Below are positions 17,786-27,227 of a DNA stretch of 64,000 bases, piece after piece. The position numbers were made by a program, and so were the translations under genes. Every line of letters starts with the position of its first letter. Position 1 is the first letter of the stretch. The stretch covers positions 124,001 through 188,000 of the forward strand of contig JADKID010000011.1 of assembly GCA_016721425.1 (NCBI GenBank), written 5' to 3'. The notes beneath the pieces are model-generated. The model worked only from the letters and a program-made list of their open reading frames with translations, made no database searches and was not told the DNA's origin. This stretch comes from Bryobacterales bacterium. GTDB taxonomy: Bacteria; Acidobacteriota; Terriglobia; Bryobacterales; Bryobacteraceae.

Positions 17786-18586
17786 ATGCGCGCCTTCCTG
17801 CTGCTGATGGTATTGGCCGCGGCCGCGGGCGCGCAGACCACCCGCGAGATGAACGACCTGAACTGGATGGAGTTCCAGGAGCTCGTCCCAGGCAAGGTCC
17901 AGACCGTTCTGCTGCCGACGGGGACGGTGGAGGCTCACGGCGTCATCAACAATGGCGCCGATAACACCGCCCCCTTGGCTCTGGCGCGGGCCATGGCGCC
18001 GAAGCTGAACGCGCTGGTGGCGCCGCTGGTGGCCTATGGCGTCACGGGCAGCCTGGATGGCTACGCGGGCACGTTCCAGATCTCGGAGGCGGCCTACCGC
18101 GCGTTCCTTTCCGACGTCCTGACTGGTCTCGCCCGCAACGGTTTCCGCAACATCATCGTGATCAATGGCCACGGCGGGCCGCAGACGGCCATTCTGAACG
18201 ATCTGGCGGAGAAGATCGGCCGCGAGCGTCGCGTGCGCATCATGGTGACCAACTGGTGGGCCATCTGCTCCGACGTCACGCTAAAGGTATTTGGCGAGGA
18301 CGGCGGCCATGCCGGCTGGAACGAGACGGCGTTCATCCAGGCGATTGATGCCAAGCTGGTCCACGCGGAGCGCTACACGAAGGATCTGGAGATGCCGCGC
18401 CCGGCGGCGGGCACGTGGTACGCCTTTCCGTTTCCCACGCCGGTAATCCTCTATCAAGCTGGGCAGGGATCCGTGCGTTTCGATCAGGCCAAGGCGGACG
18501 CCTATTTCGCCGCCGTCGCCACGCGCATGGTGGAGGTGGTCCGCACCACCATCACCCAGTGGGACCGCGCCGGGCTGTTCCGTTAA
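17786..18586 (+). CDS. Creatininase-family amidohydrolase, exported
   Basis: The 266-residue protein has a signal peptide (MRAFLLLMVLAAAAGAQTT). It shows the creatininase fold landmarks: LLPTGTVEAHG with the metal-binding Glu, GADNTAP in place of the usual HLPLGTD, VINGHGGPQ, and HAGWNETAF with another metal ligand. Members are metal-dependent amidases acting on creatinine, on the formamide of a flavin or folate precursor, or in cofactor maturation such as mycofactocin. A signal peptide is unusual for biosynthetic members and suggests a periplasmic substrate. It starts 18 nt after mrp with GAGGTGATCCG before the ATG, so it may be co-transcribed with mrp. The exact reaction is not determined. 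Confidence 0.82.
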   Translation: MRAFLLLMVLAAAAGAQTTREMNDLNWMEFQELVPGKVQTVLLPTGTVEAHGVINNGADNTAPLALARAMAPKLNALVAPLVAYGVTGSLDGYAGTFQISEAAYRAFLSDVLTGLARNGFRNIIVINGHGGPQTAILNDLAEKIGRERRVRIMVTNWWAICSDVTLKVFGEDGGHAGWNETAFIQAIDAKLVHAERYTKDLEMPRPAAGTWYAFPFPTPVILYQAGQGSVRFDQAKADAYFAAVATRMVEVVRTTITQWDRAGLFR

Positions 18587-18724
18587 CCCAGATCACAACA
18601 ATCCAAAAAGACAATCCATCCCCGAACAATTTCGGCCACGCAGCGTATTAGTGATTGAAGCCGGTCGCAAGGCAAGTCACAGGCGGCCGGTTAAACACAA
18701 ATATCAATTCGGGAGAATAAGATC

Positions 18725-19072
18725 GTGAATAGCAGAAGCCTGTTGTGTGCCTGCGCGGCCGCGGCCGCGATGATGATCCCCGCGATGGCCAATAGCACGA
18801 CCATCACCAAGACCAATGTGCCCTTTGCCTTTGTGGCCAACGGCAAGGCGATGCCGGCCGGACAGTATGTCATCGGCAAGAACAGCGAGAACGTGATGAG
18901 CGTTCGCAACGAGAAGGGCGAGGCCTCACTGACGCTGGTGACCAATCATGTCGGCCCCGTGGACGGCGCAGCCAAGCCCAAGCTGGTTTTCGTCCGGAAG
19001 AACGGGCAGTACCACCTCAGCGAGATCCACTTGAACGGCCAGGCCGGCGGCGAGCAGATCCCTGTGAAATGA
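18725..19072 (+). CDS. Small secreted protein, first of a tandem pair
   Basis: The 115-residue protein starts at GTG after a GGGAG site 9 nt upstream. The N-terminus MNSRSLLCACAAAAAMMIPAMANS is a signal peptide, giving a mature beta-rich domain of about 90 residues. Key stretches are NVPFAFVANGKAMPAGQYVIG and KLVFVRKNGQYHLSEIHLNG. Both recur in the next gene, so the pair arose by duplication. I know similar small exported proteins from acidobacterial genomes but no function for them. Spacing to the preceding creatininase gene is 138 bp, with no obvious terminator; it probably has its own promoter. Confidence 0.8.
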   Translation: MNSRSLLCACAAAAAMMIPAMANSTTITKTNVPFAFVANGKAMPAGQYVIGKNSENVMSVRNEKGEASLTLVTNHVGPVDGAAKPKLVFVRKNGQYHLSEIHLNGQAGGEQIPVK

Positions 19073-19140
19073 CACGGATGTAAATTCGCAAAAATAGTGC
19101 GAACGAAAACGTCTCCCGTGCGTTTCTAGTTGTGTAAGAC

Positions 19141-19162
19141 GGGCCGCGAAAAACAGCGGCCC
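19141..19162 (+). terminator. Hairpin between the paired secreted-protein genes
   Basis: GGGCCGC and GCGGCCC form a perfect 7-bp stem with an A-rich 8-nt loop, 69 nt after the first gene's stop and 38 nt before the second gene's ATG. No run of T follows, so it may attenuate or process the message rather than end it. Confidence 0.4.
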
Positions 19163-19200
19163 TACAAATTCTGGCTAATGAGAACTGGGAGTTTTTCAAA

Positions 19201-19626
19201 ATGATGACCGCCAAATTCAATTCGATGTTTCGCGCTGCCGCCTTCGCTGCCGCGCTCGCGCTGGCGATGCCGGTTTTCGGCCAGGCGACTCAGACGCGGG
19301 TGAACATTCCGCTCGCCTTTGAAATGGGCAAGGACTCGATGCCCGCCGGAGACTACATCATCCAGGCCGGTGGCGGTTCCTCGCGAATGATCATCACGGA
19401 TCCCTCCGGCGTGCAGCGCGCCGTCCTGACGATTCCGGTGGGCAACCCCAATACGCCGGTCCAGGGCAAGCTGGTGTTCCAGCGGTTGGGCTCCACATAC
19501 CGGCTGGCTGAGGTCCATCTGGCCGGCGCGGCCACAGGAGTACAGATCCCAGCCACAAAGGCGCAGATTGAACTGGCGAAGCGGCAGAAGACGGAACGCG
19601 TGGAAGTGGCGATGCTCCGCCGGTAG
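19201..19626 (+). CDS. Small secreted protein, second of a tandem pair
   Basis: The 141-residue protein has a signal peptide ending near MPVFGQA. It shares with its upstream neighbour the pattern N-[VI]-P-[FL]-A-F, then MPAG-[QD]-Y-[VI]-I, then G-KLVF-x-R, then Y-[HR]-L-[SA]-E-[IV]-HL-x-G and QIP. A tail of about 25 residues (KAQIELAKRQKTERVEVAMLRR) that is rich in Lys and Arg is added at the C-terminus and is absent from the shorter copy. GGGAG lies 9 nt before the ATG. Function is unknown. The two copies have drifted well apart in sequence, so the duplication is old. Confidence 0.82.
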   Translation: MMTAKFNSMFRAAAFAAALALAMPVFGQATQTRVNIPLAFEMGKDSMPAGDYIIQAGGGSSRMIITDPSGVQRAVLTIPVGNPNTPVQGKLVFQRLGSTYRLAEVHLAGAATGVQIPATKAQIELAKRQKTERVEVAMLRR

Positions 19627-19651
19627 TTACGGCTGCAAAATTTGTTGGTTG

Positions 19652-19681
19652 CCGGGCCGCGGCCGCAAGGTCGCGGCCCGG
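19652..19681 (+). terminator. Strong GC hairpin after the secreted-protein pair
   Basis: CCGGGCCGCG and CGCGGCCCGG make a perfect 10-bp stem with a 10-nt loop, starting 26 nt after the stop. There is no T run behind it. It is the likely 3' end of the pair's transcript and separates it from the sdh operon. Confidence 0.5.
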
Positions 19682-19727
19682 TTCGCGTGAGCGGCTCGCA
19701 AAGTACCCATTACTCCGAAATATCGAA

Positions 19728-19733
19728 TACAAT
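19728..19733 (+). promoter_or_regulatory. Candidate -10 element of the sdh operon
   Basis: TACAAT matches the sigma-70 -10 box at five of six positions and lies in the only A/T-rich patch between the terminator hairpin and sdhC. No convincing -35 is found 16-18 bp upstream. A start near 19740 would leave a leader of about 80 nt, which contains GGGTG and CACCC arms able to pair. Confidence 0.3.
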
Positions 19734-19821
19734 AGTGAGTTCCAGGCATCCTTCCAACAGCAGTGTGAAGGGTGCCCAACCACACCCCTCTTCGATTTCA
19801 CGGGGATAACGGAGTGCTTCG

Positions 19822-20508
19822 ATGAGCTCAGTTGCCGTTCCGGGCGGTCTGCAAAGACCAGCCACGTTTTACCAGTCTGTCGTCGGCAAGAAAGTCGTCA
19901 TGGCCGCGACGGGCTTCGTGCTTTGCGGGTTCATCATGGGTCACATGATCGGCAACCTGCAACTTTTCCAGGGAGCCGAAAAGCTCAACCACTACGCCGA
20001 GTTGCTGCAAAGTCTGGGCGGAGCGTTGTGGCTGATCCGCGGCGTCCTGTTGGGCTGTGTCCTGCTTCACATCTTCTCCGCCTATCAGCTCTGGCGCATC
20101 AAAGCGGAAGCCCGCCCGGAGGCCTATGTCCGTAAGGCCACCATCGCCACCAGCTACGCGGCCCGCACGATGATCTGGAGCGGCCCCATCGTTGGCGCAT
20201 TCCTCGTCTATCACATCCTTCACTTCACCACGGGACAGGCGCTTGGCAGCGCGTTCATCAAAGGCGACGTTTATCACAACGTCATCGCCGGCTTCAGCAA
20301 TCCCGCCGCTGCCCTCTTCTACATCGTGGCCAACGTCCTGCTGGCGATGCACCTCTACCACGGGGTCTGGAGCATGTTCCAGAGCCTGGGGGTGAACCAT
20401 CCGCGGTACACGCCGATCCTGAAGACGGTGGCGAAGATCTACGGCTGGGCCATCGGCATCGGCAACGTAGCCATGCCGCTGGCGGTGCTGACGCAGGTTG
20501 TGAAGTAA
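19822..20508 (+). CDS. sdhC: Succinate dehydrogenase cytochrome b subunit (b558 type)
   Basis: The 228-residue membrane protein has five hydrophobic segments and several His suited to bind haem (GFIMGHMIGN, LLHIFSAYQL, YHILHFTTG, AMHLYHGVWS). This single-subunit, five-helix, di-haem anchor is the form found in Bacillus and related complexes, not the paired SdhC/SdhD of E. coli. It passes electrons between the iron-sulfur subunit and quinone. It is the first gene of sdhCAB; sdhA begins 15 nt after its stop with GTAAGGAGGGCATG in between. Confidence 0.93.
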   Translation: MSSVAVPGGLQRPATFYQSVVGKKVVMAATGFVLCGFIMGHMIGNLQLFQGAEKLNHYAELLQSLGGALWLIRGVLLGCVLLHIFSAYQLWRIKAEARPEAYVRKATIATSYAARTMIWSGPIVGAFLVYHILHFTTGQALGSAFIKGDVYHNVIAGFSNPAAALFYIVANVLLAMHLYHGVWSMFQSLGVNHPRYTPILKTVAKIYGWAIGIGNVAMPLAVLTQVVK

Positions 20509-20523
20509 GGAGGGCATGAAAAA

Positions 20524-22443
<1,920 letters not shown>

Positions 22444-22456
22444 GAGGCATCCGACG

Positions 22457-23230
22457 ATGAAGATCATCCTGAACATCTGGCGTCAAAAGAACGCCACCAG
22501 CGCGGGCAAGATGGTGCGGTATGAGATGCCCAATGTGAGCGAGCACATGTCGTTTCTCGAAATGATCGACGTGCTGAACGAGGAGCTCACGAAGAAGGGC
22601 GAGGATCCGGTCGCTTTTGAGCACGACTGCCGCGAGGGTATCTGCGGCTGCTGCGGCTTCATGATCGACGGCATCCCGCACGGGCCGCAGCGCGGTACGA
22701 CGGTGTGCCAGTTGCACATGCGGCATTACAAAGACGGCGACGAGGTGTGGCTGGAGCCGTTCCGGGCGAAGGCTTTCCCTGTGATCAAGGATCTGATGGT
22801 GGACCGCAGCGCGTTTGACCGCATCATCTCGTCGGGCGGCTACATCTCCATCAACACGGGCTCGGCGCCGGATGGCAACAATCTACCGGTGATCAAGAAG
22901 TGTTCGGATCAGGCGATGGATTCGGCCTCGTGCATCGGCTGCGGAGCCTGCGTGGCGTCGTGCCCGAACGCATCGGCCTCGCTCTTTGTTTCCGCTAAGA
23001 TCACTCACCTCGGCCAGTTGCCGCAGGGCCAGGCCGAGCGCGACCGGCGCGCCATGCGCATGGTGCTCAAGATGACCGAAGAGGGCTTCGGCTACTGCAC
23101 CAACACGGGCGAGTGCGAGGCGGTCTGCCCGAAGGGGATCAAGATCGAGAACATCGCCAGGATGCACCGCGACTACATCAAGGCGTCGGTGCTGTACCGC
23201 GAAGAGAGCAAGGCCGGCGGGGCCGGTTAA
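22457..23230 (+). CDS. sdhB: Succinate dehydrogenase/fumarate reductase iron-sulfur subunit
   Basis: The 257-residue protein starts at MKIILNIWRQ; the frame is open upstream to 22406, but that would overlap sdhA and lies before the conserved N-terminus. CREGICGCCGF with the later C in TTVCQLH binds the [2Fe-2S] cluster. SASCIGCGACVASCPN and CTNTGECEAVCPKGI supply the Cys for the [4Fe-4S] and [3Fe-4S] clusters. It relays electrons from FAD to the membrane anchor. The gap from sdhA is 13 nt. This is the last gene of the operon and is convergent with tsaD, 21 nt away. Confidence 0.95.
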   Translation: MKIILNIWRQKNATSAGKMVRYEMPNVSEHMSFLEMIDVLNEELTKKGEDPVAFEHDCREGICGCCGFMIDGIPHGPQRGTTVCQLHMRHYKDGDEVWLEPFRAKAFPVIKDLMVDRSAFDRIISSGGYISINTGSAPDGNNLPVIKKCSDQAMDSASCIGCGACVASCPNASASLFVSAKITHLGQLPQGQAERDRRAMRMVLKMTEEGFGYCTNTGECEAVCPKGIKIENIARMHRDYIKASVLYREESKAGGAG

Positions 23231-23251
23231 GCGGAGCGGATGGCAAGGCGC

Positions 23252-24334
23252 TCAGGCCAGCGTGAGGTTGGCCTGCGCCTTCAAAGTCAGATCTGAAAAC
23301 TCACCACGCTCCAGACGCGGGAACGCGGCGGCGGCGATCATGGCGGCGTTGTCGGTGGAGAGTTGGGGCGTGGGAAAGAAGACCGGACAGGGCAGGCGGC
23401 CGGAGCGCGCCGATTTTCTCAGGCCGGCATTGCAGGCCACACCACCGGAGATGATGATGGCGCGGGCGCCGGTCTCCTCTGCGGCTCTGGCGGCGCGGCG
23501 GAGCAGTTCCTCCACCACTACTTCCTGAAATGCGGCGATGGCGTCGAGGGTCAATTGCGGCGTGACGGTGAGCCACTGCTCCACGGTGGGGTGGGGATGG
23601 AGCTTGAGCAGTGCACGGCGGGCGATGAGCTCGCCTTCCAGATCCTTCGACTGGGTCCAGCGGAGCATGGCGGTCTTCAGGCCGCTGAAGCTGAAATCGA
23701 GCGTGTTGCCCTTCATCTTGACCATCGGCATGTGGACGGCGTCGGCGTCGCCGTGGAGCGCCAACTGATCCAGCACCGGACCGCCAGGGTAGCCGAAGCC
23801 CAGCAGTTTGGCCACCTTGTCGTAGGCCTCTCCGGCAGCATCGTCGCGTGTCTTACCCAGGAGGCGGTACGTCATACGCGGGCTGACCTCAAAGAGGTGG
23901 GTGTGGCCGCCGCTGGCCACGAGGGCGAGCGCTGGCAGCTCAATTTCCGCGCCGGCCAGGCGGGCCTCCAGGAGCACGGCGTAAATGTGTCCCTCGATGT
24001 GGTTGATGCCGATGAGCGGTAGTCCGCGCACCAGGCAGAGCGCCTTGGCGTAGGTGAGCCCCACCAGGAGCGAGCCCACCAGGCCGGGGCCGGCGGTGAC
24101 GGCGATGGCGTCGAGTTCGTTCCAGTTGAGGCGGGCTTCTTCCATGGCGCCGCGCACGACGGGGGTGATGGAGCGCAGATGCTCGCGCGAGGCGAGCTCC
24201 GGCACCACTCCTCCGTACTTGCCGTGAGTATCAATTTGAGACGCCACAACGCTGGCCAGGACTTGTCCGGTTTCATCGACAATGGCCGCCGCCGTCTCGT
24301 CGCAGGAACTCTCGATGCCTAGGACTCGCTTCAT
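23252..24334 (-). CDS. tsaD: tRNA threonylcarbamoyladenosine synthase, TsaD
   Basis: The 360-residue protein opens MKRVLGIESSCDETAAAIVD and has NHIEGHIYA, the H-x-E-G-H metal site, and ISGGVACNAGLR. It transfers the threonylcarbamoyl group to A37 of tRNAs that read ANN codons, together with TsaB and TsaE, neither of which is in this window. Of the adjacent GTG (24337) and ATG (24334) codons the ATG is preferred, being at better distance from TGAGG. The gene is divergent from queA, another tRNA-modification gene, across 75 bp. Confidence 0.97.
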   Translation of the reverse strand: MKRVLGIESSCDETAAAIVDETGQVLASVVASQIDTHGKYGGVVPELASREHLRSITPVVRGAMEEARLNWNELDAIAVTAGPGLVGSLLVGLTYAKALCLVRGLPLIGINHIEGHIYAVLLEARLAGAEIELPALALVASGGHTHLFEVSPRMTYRLLGKTRDDAAGEAYDKVAKLLGFGYPGGPVLDQLALHGDADAVHMPMVKMKGNTLDFSFSGLKTAMLRWTQSKDLEGELIARRALLKLHPHPTVEQWLTVTPQLTLDAIAAFQEVVVEELLRRAARAAEETGARAIIISGGVACNAGLRKSARSGRLPCPVFFPTPQLSTDNAAMIAAAAFPRLERGEFSDLTLKAQANLTLA

Positions 24335-24409
24335 CACACCTCAGAGGAGTATCAAAATGGATATATTAGTCGCTGCGTAGCTTCGTAGGGAAGCGGCGCA
24401 ATTCGAAAC

Positions 24410-25429
24410 ATGCTTCTGTCTGAATACGATTATCCCCTGCCCGAAGAACTGATTGCGCAGGAGCCTTTGGCGGACCGCTCCTCTTCACGGATGCTGGTTG
24501 TCAACCGGGTGGCTGGTACGTGGGAGGATTGCCATTTTCGTGATCTGCCCGAGTACCTGAGGCCGGGCGATTGCCTGGCGTTGAATGACACGCGCGTTTT
24601 CCCTTCGCGGCTGTTTGGGGTAAAGATCGGGCTGGACCGGCAGATTGAGCTGTTCCTGTTGAAGCCGGAGACAGCGGACCGCAAGCGGTGGGCCGCGTTG
24701 GTGCGGCCGGGGCGGCACGTCCACGTGGGTGCGAGGATCTACATCACGCCGCGGCTTTCGGCGGAGGTGCTGGAGGCGCGGCACCGGGGTGAGCGGTTGT
24801 TGGAATTGACGTGCAACGGAGATCTGGACGACGAGCTGGATGCCTGCGGCCACATCCCTCTGCCGCCGTACATCCGGCGCAAGGACGAAGCGGCGGATCG
24901 CGAGCGGTACCAGACGGTGTATGCCAACCACCGGGGTTCAGTGGCGGCGCCGACCGCGGGATTGCACTTCACGCCGGAGGTTCTGGCGCGTTGCGAGGCG
25001 GCGGGCGCGAGCGTGGCGCGGGTGACGCTGCACGTGGGGTTGGGGACATTCCAGCCGCTGCCCGAGGACGCCGTGGAGGCGAACAGGCTGCATTCCGAGC
25101 GGTACGAGATCTCAGTGGAGGCTGCCGAGGGGCTGGCGCGGGCGGAGCGGCGCGTGGCGGTGGGGACGACGAGCGTGCGGACGCTGGAGACGGCGGCGGC
25201 GCGCGGGGGCCTGACGGGGCAGTGCGGCGAGACGGACATCTTTATCTATCCCGGCTATGAGTTCCGGGCGGTGGGCGCGATGGTGACGAATTTCCATCTG
25301 CCAAAATCGAGCCTGATGCTGCTGGTGAGCGCGTTTGGCGGCCAGGAGCTGATCATGGGCGCGTACCGTCATGCGGTGGAGCAGCGCTACCGGTTCTTCT
25401 CCTACGGCGATTGCATGCTGATACTCTAG
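24410..25429 (+). CDS. queA: S-adenosylmethionine:tRNA ribosyltransferase-isomerase
   Basis: The 339-residue protein starts MLLSEYDYPLPEELIAQEPL and contains the family blocks NDTRVFPSRLFG, GSVAAPTAGLHFT, TLHVGLGTFQPL and NFHLPKSSLMLLVSAFGG. It builds the epoxyqueuosine ring on tRNA from SAM, the penultimate step of queuosine synthesis. Length is normal. GTAGGGAAG lies upstream, and TATATT at 24362-24367 is a possible -10 box. Its stop codon is directly followed by the ATG of the NTF2-like gene, so at least three genes (to 27227) may be one transcript. Confidence 0.97.
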   Translation: MLLSEYDYPLPEELIAQEPLADRSSSRMLVVNRVAGTWEDCHFRDLPEYLRPGDCLALNDTRVFPSRLFGVKIGLDRQIELFLLKPETADRKRWAALVRPGRHVHVGARIYITPRLSAEVLEARHRGERLLELTCNGDLDDELDACGHIPLPPYIRRKDEAADRERYQTVYANHRGSVAAPTAGLHFTPEVLARCEAAGASVARVTLHVGLGTFQPLPEDAVEANRLHSERYEISVEAAEGLARAERRVAVGTTSVRTLETAAARGGLTGQCGETDIFIYPGYEFRAVGAMVTNFHLPKSSLMLLVSAFGGQELIMGAYRHAVEQRYRFFSYGDCMLIL

Positions 25430-25840
25430 ATGGCCATGGTGGCTCTCTTATTGTGTCTGTTGTGGGCGGCGCCGGAAGTGGACGTGCGCGCGGTTTTGGA
25501 GCGGCAGGTTGCGGCCTGGAATCAGGGCGACATCGAGACGTTCATGACGACGTACATCGATTCGCCGGAGCTGACCTTCAACGGCAAGGACGGTGTGACG
25601 CGCGGCTACCGGCCGGTGCTGGAACGCTACCGCAAGCGTTACGGCACGCGCGAGGCGATGGGCACGCTGAAGTTCACCGAGATTGAGGTGCGGATGCTGG
25701 GCGCGGAGGCGGCGGTGGTGCTGGGGCGCTTTGACCTGGCGCGGACGGAGGCAGGCGGCGGGCCGGCGAGCGGGCGGTTCACCCTGGTGCTGCGGAAGAC
25801 GCCGCAGGGGTGGAAGATCATCCATGACCATACGAGCTGA
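25430..25840 (+). CDS. NTF2-like / SnoaL-type protein (DUF4440-like)
   Basis: The 136-residue protein starts with ATG immediately after the queA stop. A short hydrophobic N-terminus (MAMVALLLCLLWAAPEV) is probably a signal peptide. The rest follows the NTF2-like pattern: VLERQVAAWNQGDIETFMTTY, then a beta region with ELTFNGKDGVTRG, and a final strand GWKIIHDHTS. Such cone-shaped domains can be enzymes or binding proteins, and no specific function can be assigned. It overlaps the following sulfatase by 17 nt, which suggests translational coupling. Confidence 0.75.
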   Translation: MAMVALLLCLLWAAPEVDVRAVLERQVAAWNQGDIETFMTTYIDSPELTFNGKDGVTRGYRPVLERYRKRYGTREAMGTLKFTEIEVRMLGAEAAVVLGRFDLARTEAGGGPASGRFTLVLRKTPQGWKIIHDHTS

Positions 25841-27227
25841 GATTTCGCGGCGGTCGTTTGTGGCGGGGCTGGGGCCGGCGATCGTGCGGGCAGCGCCGCG
25901 GCGGCCCAACGTGGTGTTTTTCATGACGGACGATCACGGGGCGTGGGCCAACGGCGCCTACGGCTGCGGGGAGATGCGCACTCCGAACGTGGACCGGCTG
26001 GCGCGCGAGGGGATGAAGTTCACGCGCGCGTTTGCGGCCACGCCGGTGTGCTCGCCGAGCCGCATGACGTGGCTGACGGGGATGCTGCCCTCGGGCCATG
26101 GCGTGCAGGATTGGCTGCTGCCAAAGGATGCATTCGGGCCGGAGAGCCGGAGGTGGCTGGAGGGTAAGACGGGCTGGTCCGACGTGCTGGCTAAGCACGG
26201 GTACACGCTCGGGATGACGGGCAAGTGGCACATGGGGCAGGACGAGCGGGCGCAGAGCGGCTTCTCGTATTGGGCGACGGTGCCGGGCGGCAGCGGGCCG
26301 TACAAGGACGCGGAGTTTGTGGTCAACGGCGAGAAGAAGCGCATGGACGGCTTCAAGGAAGATGCCATCGGGCGCTTCGCGACGGACTTTATCGACCAAA
26401 ACAAAAGTAAGCCTTTTTGTTTGATGGTGCCGTTCTACGCGCCGCACACGCCGTACAACTTTCAGCCGGAGGAAGACCGGGCGGCGTATGAGAAGGCGAA
26501 GTTCGAGTGCTTCCCTGAGGTGGGCGTGCATCCGAATCAGAACCGGGGGCTGCGGCAGCATCACGGGAACCGGTCGAGCAAGCTGGCGTATTCTGCGCTG
26601 GTGACGGGGATGGACCGCAACATCGGGCGGGTGCTGGAGCGGCTGGAAGAGCTGCGGCTGCGGGAGGACACGGTGGTGATCTTCACGGCGGATCAGGGAT
26701 GGAACGCGGGTCATCACGGGGTGTGGGGCAAGGGGAACGGGACTGTGCCTTACAACATGTACGAGGAGTCTATCCGGGTGCCGCTGGTGTGGAGCCATGC
26801 GGGGAGAATCCGGGCGGGGGCGACTACGCCGGAGATGGTGTCGAGCTACGATTTCTTCCCGACGCTGGTGAAGTATCTGGGGCTGGATGCGGGGCCGGGT
26901 GGTGGGCCGTCGCGGGTGGGGAAGAGCTACACGGAGATCCTGGCGGGGAAGAAGTGGGGGTATCCGAGAGAGCTCTACTTTGAGTACTCGTACGTGCGGG
27001 CTTTGCGCGGGGATCGGTACAAGTGGGTGGAGCGGACGGCGGAGCATCCTTCGGAGCTGTACGATTTGCAGTCGGATCCAGGCGAGACGCGGAATCTGGA
27101 AGATGCGGCGCGGCGCGAGGGCATGTCGAGACAACTCTGGGAGTTTTTCCGGCATGCCGGCGCGCCGGCCCTGGACAAGTGGCGGTCGACTACGGCGCAG
27201 ACGCTGCCGGCTGAGAATCTGGGGTAG
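25824..27227 (+). CDS. Sulfatase, Tat-exported
   Basis: The start at 25824 gives 467 residues and a twin-arginine signal, ISRRSFVAGLGPAIVRAA; the open frame extends upstream to 25683 but only as low-complexity Arg/Gly shadow of the preceding gene. NVVFFMTDDHGAWANGAYGC has the Asp metal ligands. ATPVCSPSRMTWLTG holds the C-S-P-S-R formylglycine site, and GKWHMGQ and FTADQGWNAGHHG complete the sulfatase site. It should hydrolyse a sulfate ester in the periplasm. A sulfatase-modifying enzyme is needed and none is in the window. Its stop abuts the convergent RND gene with no spacer. Confidence 0.93.
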   Translation: MTIRAEISRRSFVAGLGPAIVRAAPRRPNVVFFMTDDHGAWANGAYGCGEMRTPNVDRLAREGMKFTRAFAATPVCSPSRMTWLTGMLPSGHGVQDWLLPKDAFGPESRRWLEGKTGWSDVLAKHGYTLGMTGKWHMGQDERAQSGFSYWATVPGGSGPYKDAEFVVNGEKKRMDGFKEDAIGRFATDFIDQNKSKPFCLMVPFYAPHTPYNFQPEEDRAAYEKAKFECFPEVGVHPNQNRGLRQHHGNRSSKLAYSALVTGMDRNIGRVLERLEELRLREDTVVIFTADQGWNAGHHGVWGKGNGTVPYNMYEESIRVPLVWSHAGRIRAGATTPEMVSSYDFFPTLVKYLGLDAGPGGGPSRVGKSYTEILAGKKWGYPRELYFEYSYVRALRGDRYKWVERTAEHPSELYDLQSDPGETRNLEDAARREGMSRQLWEFFRHAGAPALDKWRSTTAQTLPAENLG

